A stretch of DNA of 6,463 bases from Planctomycetaceae bacterium (GTDB taxonomy: Bacteria; Planctomycetota; Planctomycetia; Planctomycetales; Planctomycetaceae): assembly GCA_027080405.1 (NCBI GenBank), contig JALWSL010000317.1, forward strand, positions 1 through 6,463, in the 5' to 3' direction. Below are positions 1 through 6,463 of the stretch, one piece after another. How positions within the stretch are numbered: the first letter of the stretch is position 1; every line of letters starts with the position of its first letter. The position numbers and the translations under genes are program-made. The notes under the pieces were generated by a model. It was given only the letters and a program-made list of their open reading frames with translations. It did not search any database and was not told where the DNA came from.

Positions 1-288
<288 letters not shown>

Positions 289-430
289 GACGCGAGTGGC
301 AGATCGTCACACCCTGGGTCGTGAAGACCGTGTCGTAGCTGGATCGTCACTCGCTTTTTATGCCTTAACCCGTACAGTCGCCAGAGCGGTGCGATTGCAC
401 CAGCTCGTATCAGCAAGGAAGGGATTCAGC
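289..430 (+). ncRNA. Candidate IS110 bridge RNA / structured 5' leader
   Basis: IS110-group elements carry a non-coding left end, 5' of the recombinase gene, that is transcribed into a bridge RNA specifying target and donor DNA. This stretch is non-coding and strongly folded. A long-range stem GCGAGTG (292-298) with CACTCGC (348-354) encloses a GGTC/GACC hairpin (317-329) and is followed by T5 (355-359). A second hairpin pairs GAGC+GGTGC (384-392) with GCACC, a bulged A and GCTC (397-406), with loop GATT. The 9-mer GATCGTCAC occurs at 302-310 and 342-350. The identification rests on position and foldability only; the exact ends and the target-binding loops are not determined. Confidence 0.4.
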
Positions 431-1475
<1,045 letters not shown>

Positions 1476-1523
1476 TTTTCAAGACAGTCGCTACCTTGCT
1501 CCGATTGGATTATAGGGACAATA

Positions 1524-1766
1524 ATGACCGACTCAGAACTTAAGACAGCGGTAATTGAATGGATCCCTGAGTTTCTGGGAGGCAGGGCAAAAATACACAG
1601 ATTAAGTGAGGGAGAACGGTTTATAGCGCCAGCATTTGTCGTAAGTTCAGAAAGCGTCATCAGCAAAATGGAGTGGAGCATTGCAATCTATGGGAAGAAA
1701 AACACCTTCGCAAAACACATCATAAAGCATATTGATGGAAGTCGTGTTGAACTTTCCCACGAATAG
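1524..1766 (+). pseudogene. Unrecognised small protein, 3' end cut by the IS3 element
   Basis: The reading frame starts at an ATG preceded by AGGG (1514-1517). About 74 codons are native, up to the IS3 left end at 1748; the last residues (VELSHE) and the stop at 1764-1766 come from the IS inverted repeat. The visible protein begins MTDSELKTAVIEWIPEFLGG and contains GERFIAPAFVV and SISAIYGKK-like stretches (actual residues WSIAIYGKKNTFAKHI); it has no signal peptide or membrane segment. I do not recognise the family. The missing 3' part is not found beyond the other end of the IS3 element, where hsdR sequence begins instead, so the downstream piece has been deleted or moved. The frame could be fortuitous, but the ribosome-binding site and composition look genuine. 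Confidence 0.45.
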
Positions 1767-1774
1767 TGGGCGCG
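1748..1774. repeat. IS3 left terminal inverted repeat
   Basis: The repeat begins TGAACTTTCCCACGAATAG and ends GTGGGCGCG. It matches the reverse complement of 2981-3007 except for one base (T versus C at the eighth position). It contains an internal palindrome, CCCAC-GAATA-GTGGG (1756-1770), so the single-stranded end can fold by itself. Confidence 0.9.
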
Positions 1775-1811
1775 CGGATAAGAGTGTATCCTGTTCTGAG
1801 GAGGAGAATCA

Positions 1812-2114
1812 ATGAGTAAACAGAAATCAACAAACAGAACCGCAGCGAAACGAACACGTCGTACTTTCAGTGATGAGTACAAGATCGAGGCGGTCAAGAT
1901 GGTGACCGAGCAGGGTTACAAGGTAACCGAAGCAGCCCGTCAACTGGGGATTGGCTCGAATACGTTACAGCGTTGGAAAGGTCAGTTTTCTTCTCGGGAG
2001 AAAGACTCGGACAGCGAAGAAGTCAAGCGACTGCGTGCAGAAAACAAACGTCTGCGGATGGAACGCGAAATATTAAAAAAAGCAGCGGCCTTCTTCGCGA
2101 GCGAAAAGAACTGA
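1812..2114 (+). CDS. IS3-family transposase OrfA (helix-turn-helix DNA-binding subunit)
   Basis: This 100-residue protein binds the terminal repeats of the element. A basic N-terminus (KRTRRTFSDEYKIEAVKMV) leads into a helix-turn-helix, residues about 18-55 (YKVTEAARQLGIGSNTLQRW). A leucine-zipper-like coiled coil of charged heptads follows (EEVKRLRAENKRLRMEREIL), used for dimerisation in this family. The start is fixed by a strong GAGGAGGAG ribosome-binding site just upstream of the ATG. The 3' end overlaps orfB. Ribosomes that slip at A7 (2075-2081) make the OrfAB transposase instead; OrfA alone usually acts as a regulator of transposition. Confidence 0.92.
   Translation: MSKQKSTNRTAAKRTRRTFSDEYKIEAVKMVTEQGYKVTEAARQLGIGSNTLQRWKGQFSSREKDSDSEEVKRLRAENKRLRMEREILKKAAAFFASEKN
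2075..2081 (+). promoter_or_regulatory. Programmed -1 frameshift site (A7)
   Basis: Seven adenines lie in the zero-frame arrangement TTA-AAA-AAA-GCA of orfA, the classic A_AAA_AAA slippery heptamer. A slip of -1 enters the frame reading SSGLLRERKELRF in orfB. A small TTCGC-GA-GCGAA hairpin follows about 13 bases downstream and may act as a stimulator. Confidence 0.8.
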
Positions 2115-2971
2115 GGTTTCAGTTCATCCTGGATCACAGGAATGAGTGGCCGATTACGCTGACATGTAAGGTTTTGCAGGTCTCGCGTAGCGGCTACTAT
2201 TCCTGGAAGGGAAGGCCGGAGAGTGAACAGTCACGGCGACGCAAGTCGCTGGAGGCTGACATCCGGGAGATTCATCACAAGAAACAAAAAAAGAATTACG
2301 GTTCACCAAGAATCCACAAGGAACTGCAAAAACGGGGTGTTCCCTGCAGTGAAAACATGGTGGCGAAAGTGATGCAGGAAGCTGGCATACGAGCACAAAC
2401 GACGAAGAAGTTCAAAGTGACGACCGACTCGAACCATGCGTATCCGGTGGCCGAGAATTTGTTGAACCGAGAGTTTGACAAAGCAGCAAAGCCACGCCAG
2501 GTTCTGGCGAGTGACATCACATACGTCTGGACTCGAGAGGGTTGGCTGTACCTGGCTTGCGTTCTGGATTTGTACACGCGAAAGATCATCGGCTGGAGCA
2601 AGTCTGCAACGATGACCCAAGAAATGGTGCTGGACGCGTTACGGATGGCGTTGATGCAATGTTGTCCTGGTGAAGAGATATTGCATCATTCGGATCGCGG
2701 AAGTCAGTATTGTGGCAATGAGTATCAACAGTTGTTGCGTACCAATGGCATCACGTGTAGCATGAGCCGCAAGGGCGACTGTTGGGACAACGCGATGATG
2801 GAAAGTTTCTTTGCGACGTTGAAGAAGGAACTGGTCCATCAGGAAAGTTATGAAACGCGAGAGGCGGCGAAGCGTAGCCTTTTCGGGTACATAGAAATGT
2901 TTTACAACCGTGAACGGCTTCACTCATCTCTGGGCTACCTGAGCCCCGCAGAGTTTGAAGAAGCCGCCTAA
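2081..2971 (+). CDS. IS3-family transposase OrfB (DDE integrase domain)
   Basis: This is the catalytic part of the element, made as an OrfAB fusion by -1 frameshifting. The frame is open back to a TTG at 1973, but no convincing independent start or ribosome-binding site is seen, so the start is placed at the slip site. An HTH_21-type segment (KKNYGSPRIHKELQKRG) precedes the rve integrase core. The triad is intact: D in VLASDITYVW, D in HHSDRGSQY, and E in NAMMESFFATLKKE, with the typical C-terminal YNRERLHSSLGYLSPAEFE. Length and motifs are those of a functional IS3 transposase that cuts and joins the element ends. The stop is at 2969-2971, 9 bp before the right inverted repeat. Confidence 0.93.
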   Translation, partial: SSGLLRERKELRFQFILDHRNEWPITLTCKVLQVSRSGYYSWKGRPESEQSRRRKSLEADIREIHHKKQKKNYGSPRIHKELQKRGVPCSENMVAKVMQEAGIRAQTTKKFKVTTDSNHAYPVAENLLNREFDKAAKPRQVLASDITYVWTREGWLYLACVLDLYTRKIIGWSKSATMTQEMVLDALRMALMQCCPGEEILHHSDRGSQYCGNEYQQLLRTNGITCSMSRKGDCWDNAMMESFFATLKKELVHQESYETREAAKRSLFGYIEMFYNRERLHSSLGYLSPAEFEEAA

Positions 2972-2980
2972 CCCTAACGA

Positions 2981-3007
2981 CGCGCCCACTATTCGTGGGG
3001 AAGTTCA
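2981..3007. repeat. IS3 right terminal inverted repeat
   Basis: This is the partner of 1748-1774. It starts CGCGCCCACTATTCG and ends GGGGAAGTTCA. The internal palindrome CCCAC-TATTC-GTGGG is retained (2985-2999). hsdR sequence begins directly after it. Confidence 0.9.
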
Positions 3008-3287
3008 TCATGTGGCACTGAATCAACCTTTAATTGCGTACAAAGACCGCGTCAAGGCGGCGATGCAGACAATCCTTGCCAGTCGTTCCTGGACCGTTCC
3101 ACAACGCAAATGGCTGGAGCGAATCGGCAAACAACTGGCACAGGAAATCATCGTCGACCGCGAAGCTCTCGACGCCGGTCAGTTCAAAGAAATGGGCGGC
3201 TTCACAAGATTGAACAAAGTCTTCAAAGGTGAATTAGAAATGATCTTGCGTGACATCGCCGACGCGATGTGGCAGGCAGCAGTATAG
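3008..3287 (+). pseudogene. hsdR: Type I restriction enzyme R subunit, C-terminal remnant
   Basis: About 93 codons remain, entering straight from the IS3 right end in frame and ending at TAG 3285-3287. The residues LIAYKDRVKAAMQ, WTVPQRKWLERIGKQL, IIVDREALDAGQF and GGFTRLNKVF are characteristic of the EcoEI-type R-subunit C-terminal domain, which contacts the methyltransferase core. The PD-D/EXK nuclease and the DEAD-box translocase domains, normally the first 700 or more residues, are absent and not found elsewhere in the window, so no restriction activity is possible. The missing part was lost on the IS3 side. The gene lies 14 bp upstream of the HEPN-like gene. A TTG at 2955 within orfB could open a chimeric frame, but this is not a real gene start. 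Confidence 0.87.
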
Positions 3288-3301
3288 GAAGTAAAGAATT
3301 C

Positions 3302-3946
3302 ATGGCACGTATACACGACGTAATTGATTTCGTTCAAAAAGGGCGGTCACCTAATGAAATGGCGACAACGCTTCGTTGTGATGTTGCTTCGATTTATAGC
3401 AATTTATACAAGGCCGCTGGCAAGGGCTTGTTATCTCCGATAGGCATCTACTTATGCATCAGGGCCGATTATTCTAATGATGGTGATGACGTGCGCTACG
3501 TCCAATTTACTCGCCTTGCCATCGCTGAACATTATCTTCAAATTCGAGACATCGAACGAACACTTCACGAAGCAATCAAAAACACACTTATCGATCTTTT
3601 TGGTGACGATGAAGATGGCTGGTGGAGACAAGGGATTCCGAAAGACATTCGCATGTCTTGTGCATCGATGCGAGAGAATGATCCTACTGGTGCGAATTAT
3701 GAGCCATTCACTTACACTAACTTCATGGACCTCAAGAAAATAATTCAGACGAATCGGAATAAACATCAAGTTGAGTTTCCTTTTTTGAATGGACTATCCA
3801 AAGCCGAATATGATGATTTTCTCAAAGACATTGAAAAACTAAATTCCGTACGAAATACTGTAATGCACCCCGTCAGGGTCCAGTTTCCCTCAGATGATCA
3901 ACTCCGTTTTGTTGAAGACCTGCACAAGAAAATTATCCCCCAATGA
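3302..3946 (+). CDS. HEPN-like domain protein inside a type I RM operon
   Basis: This protein of 214 residues appears complete. The ATG at 3302 has GGAAG about 10 bases upstream and is preferred to an in-frame GTG at 3269 that lies within hsdR. Residues 1-50 look like a small winged-helix or HTH module (DFVQKGRSPNEMATTLRCDVASIY). Residues about 80-195 are helical, with GWWRQGIPKDIR (106-117), PFTYTNFMDLKKII (135-148) and the motif R184-NTVM-H189 after LNSV. R-X4-H is the RNase signature of HEPN domains, and the surrounding layout resembles Swt1-type HEPN proteins. It overlaps hsdM by ATGA and follows hsdR by 14 bp, so the three were co-transcribed. Known HEPN proteins beside RM systems act as RNA-cleaving back-up toxins; that role here is inference. 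It could also be a non-catalytic partner. Confidence 0.7.
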   Translation: MARIHDVIDFVQKGRSPNEMATTLRCDVASIYSNLYKAAGKGLLSPIGIYLCIRADYSNDGDDVRYVQFTRLAIAEHYLQIRDIERTLHEAIKNTLIDLFGDDEDGWWRQGIPKDIRMSCASMRENDPTGANYEPFTYTNFMDLKKIIQTNRNKHQVEFPFLNGLSKAEYDDFLKDIEKLNSVRNTVMHPVRVQFPSDDQLRFVEDLHKKIIPQ

Positions 3947-4575
3947 CAACCACCCAAGACATCGTTGCCAAACTCTGGTCGCTGTGCCACGTTCTTCGTG
4001 ACGATGGCATTACGTATCATGAGTATGTAACGGAACTCACTTTTCTGATGTTTCTGAAGATGATGAAGGAGACAGAGCAGGAATCGTTATTGCCCAAGGG
4101 GTATCGCTGGGATAATCTGACGGCGAAGGATGGCGTGGATCAGCTGGCGTTCTATCGGGAGCTATTGGTGCATCTGGGCAATGAAAGCTCGGGACGTGTG
4201 CAGGCTATTTTTGCCAACGCGAATACGTCTTTGCGGCAGCCTAAGAATTTGGCCAAGATCGTCACCGATATCGACAAGCTCGATTGGTACTCGGCTCGTG
4301 AAGAAGGTCTGGGCGATTTATACGAAGGGTTGCTCGAAAGAAATGCCAGCGAAAAGAAATCGGGAGCCGGGCAGTATTTCACCCCCAGGCCTTTAATCGA
4401 AAGCATGGTCAACTGCATCAAACCGCAGCCGGGCGAGATCGTGCAGGATCCGGCTGTCGGGACGGGTGGTTTTATGATCCAGGCTGATCGGTTCATCAAA
4501 GCTGCGACTGATGACCTGTTTACGCTCAAGCAGAAAGAACAGAACTTCCAACGGCGGGTGGCCCAGCCACTTTAG
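3943..4575 (+). pseudogene. hsdM: Type I methyltransferase M subunit, N-terminal half only
   Basis: The frame starts at an ATG overlapping the preceding stop (ATGA) and has about 204 native codons. The helical HsdM N-terminal domain spans residues about 5-125 (ITYHEYVTELTFLMFLKMM). The start of the N6-adenine methyltransferase domain follows: motif X GAGQYFTPRPLIESMV (141-156) and the SAM-binding motif I DPAVGTGGFM (169-178). At about residue 204 (NFQR) the frame enters palindromic repeat sequence and stops within a hairpin at 4573-4575. The catalytic NPPY/F motif IV, the target-recognition interface and about 250-300 residues are lost, and hsdS is not in the window. The product cannot methylate. 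If the HEPN-like gene needs the RM complex for control, that control is gone. Confidence 0.88.
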
Positions 4576-4841
4576 TGGCTGGGTGCCGAGAGGCCGGGTG
4601 CCCCGGTTGATGCTTTGTGCCACGGCTCTGCGAGCCGTGTTTATTATCGCTATAGTGCCGGGGTGCCAATACCGGCCGGCTGGCGCCGTTCCGCTTGCAA
4701 TGTCTGACCGTGACGAGCGACATAGGGTTCACTGTGCGTACCACGATTAAAGCACCACCTTTGATTACTGGGGACTGCTATGACAGTACGTTCCTATTGA
4801 TTGTGAACCATAAATGGTGTGCACGGCACTCCCTATCTTGC
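4552..4841. repeat. Cluster of GC-rich palindromic repeats (right copy), no gene
   Basis: Several short-loop hairpins lie in series. CCCAGCCACT (4562-4571) pairs across TT with AGTGGCTGGG (4574-4583). CCGGG pairs across TGC with CCCGG (4594-4606). CACGGCTC (4621-4628) pairs across TGC with GAGCCGTG (4632-4639). CCGGCCGG-type dyads lie around 4672-4690. The block at 4724-4743 and the TGGTGTGCAC...ATCTTGC block at 4815-4841 match the left cluster at 111-212. hsdM breaks at the first hairpin. No credible ORF crosses the stretch. It resembles an array of dispersed intergenic repeats that accumulated at a deletion point. Confidence 0.65.
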
Positions 4842-4932
4842 TATCGAATACCAGCGGAACGATTGAGGAAGCAGAGGCGTTTCAATCCGTTCTTCATCCG
4901 ATCAGCCATTGGTCGCGCGTTGTTTGCGGATG
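4842..4932. other. Intergenic stretch with an imperfect inverted repeat
   Basis: No gene is supported. GAACGATTGA (4857-4866) pairs with TCAATCCGTTC (4882-4892), with one bulged C and a 15-base loop. It lies just beyond the queF stop on the minus strand. It could be a 3' structure of the queF transcript, but it lacks a T-run, so it is not called a terminator. Confidence 0.4.
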
Positions 4933-5334
<402 letters not shown>

Positions 5335-5352
5335 GTTGTCGATCTTCAATGA

Positions 5353-5400
5353 GCAAATTATTCAATGTGCAAATTATTCAGCGGGCAATGTATTCAACAG
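5353..5400. repeat. Three 16-bp tandem repeats upstream of queF
   Basis: Units at 5353-5368, 5369-5384 and 5385-5400 all begin GCAA and share GCAAATTATTCA; the third is the most divergent (GCAATGTATTCAACAG). A partial fourth unit may continue on the queF side (TTCAATGA, 5345-5352). On the queF strand the unit reads TGAATAATTTGC, an AT-rich phase of about one and a half helical turns. The repeats occupy the presumed promoter and leader of queF and may hold a promoter or operator sites; a regulator is not identified. Confidence 0.75.
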
Positions 5401-5402
5401 GC

Positions 5403-5421
5403 AAAATCGCTGGCGCGATTT
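5403..5421 (-). terminator. Intrinsic terminator of the DUF11-type gene
   Basis: Read on the minus strand, AAATCGC pairs across GCCA with GCGATTT and runs into a TTTT tract (complement of 5403-5406). It lies about 24 bp beyond the stop of the upstream minus-strand gene, separating it from queF. The T-tract is short, so efficiency may be modest. The stem is AT-capped, and the flanking bases on the plus side (GTTTTG) could give weak bidirectional function. Confidence 0.55.
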
Positions 5422-5444
5422 GTTTTGAGTTCCGTTCGTGAATC

Positions 5445-6463
5445 TTACTCGCCATAAATCACGACCTGTTCGTGATGTGTCAGCGGGGTGGTTGCCTGAT
5501 CGGAAGCGACAGCAAACTCGACGCGGGCATCGCCATCCTTGACAGCCGAGAAAACGACATCGAACGTCTCTTCCTGATTCGCTCCCAGTGCGGCGATCGG
5601 TTCGAAAGTGATCACCTGCCCATTCAGGACGGATTTAACCGGCCCGTTCGCGGACACATACTCCAGTTGATCGGGAATTTTGCAGGTGACGCGAACATGG
5701 GTCGCCTGGGCAGAGCCACGATTCACCACCTTGAAGCGAATCGAAACCCGCTCTCCCCGGGAAACCGGCCCGCGAGCATCGGGAACGCGCACAGCCAGGG
5801 AAGAAAAGCCTTCCACTTTTACATTCGTTGCCAATTCTGCCTGATGTCCCGAGGCGTTCAAAGCTTTGACCTTCATTGTCTGAGTGCCGATATTGGTGGG
5901 AATCAATGTCGAGGTGACCCTGATTTCCTGACCACTGGGCAATTCGGAGACTGTCCAGGTGATCGTTCTCAACTCTTCACTGTAAAGCCCGTTGTCCGAG
6001 GCTTTTTTGAATTTGAAACCAGCGGGAACATATTCAATGACTGTGACGTTTTTGAGCAGTTTCCTGGAATTATTTTTGAGAATGGTCGTCTGCTGCATGG
6101 CATGACCGACAAACCGGCGGGATGGCCCCTTACGGGTGAGTGTCATCACCGCGGGGATCACTTCGAGCGAGGCTTTGGCTTCCGCTTTGAAACCGGCCTC
6201 GGCTTTGATGGAAGCAACATTCTGGTAGATGCCCGGTTTTTTGGCGTTCAGCTGGAGATCAACCTCTCTTTTCTCTCCCGGTTTGAGGGTTCCAATATCG
6301 TATTCGAGATCTGTCCCTGCCGGATGCTCAAAACCGACCGGAATCAGATTTTGAAGAACGACACCATGAGCTTCGCCATCGCCGGTGTTTTGGGCGATAA
6401 AATGAAGATGGGCGGTTTCGCCAATGGCAACCTGTTCGTCGGCGGTCAGTTTCAGTTCCAGTT
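5445..6463 (-). CDS. DUF11/CARDB-like repeat protein, 5' end outside the window
   Basis: The minus-strand frame is open from the right edge of the window to the TAA at 5445-5447, giving about 338 C-terminal residues of a larger protein. At least three Ig-like beta-sandwich repeats of about 100-115 residues can be read. Each has a conserved pattern: a start such as VAIGETAHLHFIAQNTGDGEA or VSRGERVSIRFKVVNRGSAQA (fragments), then IPxGFxx or IPDQLEY, then GxLxPGEKREV, LPSGQEIRV or ALGANQEETF. This is typical of the DUF11/CARDB domains of planctomycete cell-surface or secreted proteins. The last repeat ends QVVIYGE with no anchor. No start is seen; the internal GTG at 6161 is not the start, because reading continues upstream without a break. 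The signal peptide, if any, lies off the window. Confidence 0.85.
   Translation of the reverse strand, partial: LELKLTADEQVAIGETAHLHFIAQNTGDGEAHGVVLQNLIPVGFEHPAGTDLEYDIGTLKPGEKREVDLQLNAKKPGIYQNVASIKAEAGFKAEAKASLEVIPAVMTLTRKGPSRRFVGHAMQQTTILKNNSRKLLKNVTVIEYVPAGFKFKKASDNGLYSEELRTITWTVSELPSGQEIRVTSTLIPTNIGTQTMKVKALNASGHQAELATNVKVEGFSSLAVRVPDARGPVSRGERVSIRFKVVNRGSAQATHVRVTCKIPDQLEYVSANGPVKSVLNGQVITFEPIAALGANQEETFDVVFSAVKDGDARVEFAVASDQATTPLTHHEQVVIYGE

Larger units (their letters stand above)
1748..3007 (+). mobile_element. IS3-family insertion sequence, complete, 1260 bp
   Basis: The element is delimited by 27-bp terminal inverted repeats with a single mismatch (1748-1774 and 2981-3007). The ends are TG...CA, as usual for IS3. 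Inside are orfA and orfB in the -1 relationship, with an A7 slip site and an intact DDE triad, so it may still be active. The bases outside the ends (GTCGTGT on the left, TCATGTG on the right) show no 3-5 bp target duplication. The left flank belongs to an unknown gene and the right flank to hsdR. This suggests that one end was involved in an adjacent deletion or in recombination between two copies. Confidence 0.9.

Noticed and set aside
2955..3007. hsdR start at the TTG at 2955
   Set aside because: This part lies inside orfB and the IS3 right inverted repeat; HsdR similarity begins only after 3007.
5353..5400. CRISPR array
   Set aside because: The units are contiguous 16-mers with no spacers and no cas genes nearby.

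Overview
The window looks like a planctomycete chromosome segment, possibly close to Gimesia or Rubinisphaera. This is an inference from the DUF11-type adhesin-like protein, the short QueF, the IS types and the GC-rich short-loop palindromes; no taxonomic marker is present. The right third (about 4930-6463) looks like ordinary chromosome on the minus strand: the 5'-truncated end of a large DUF11/CARDB-like repeat protein, a terminator, three 16-bp tandem repeats, and queF for queuosine synthesis.

The left two thirds are accessory and heavily worn. They begin with a 107-bp inverted fragment of an IS110 transposase, then a palindromic repeat cluster and a 34-bp perfect palindrome. Next comes a second IS110 copy with a structured non-coding leader (a bridge-RNA candidate), whose transposase is split by an apparent 91-bp hairpin-bearing insertion. 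A short unrecognised gene follows, cut by a complete 1260-bp IS3-family element with 27-bp terminal inverted repeats, an intact DDE triad and an A7 frameshift site.

Beyond the IS3 element lies the wreck of a type I restriction-modification operon: the last ~93 residues of HsdR, a complete small protein with a HEPN-type R-X4-H motif, and an N-terminal HsdM half that ends abruptly in palindromic repeats. The HEPN-like gene sits 14 bp after hsdR and overlaps hsdM by ATGA, so it belonged to the same operon. It is the only member still intact: HsdR lacks its nuclease and helicase parts, HsdM lacks its catalytic NPPY/F region, and hsdS is absent.

Two themes deserve attention. First, a HEPN-like ORF is embedded in a type I RM operon and has outlived it. 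Second, short hairpin repeats lie exactly at three gene breakpoints (near 107, 983-1073 and 4552), and a related repeat pair in direct orientation brackets the whole worn island (111-212 and 4724-4841).
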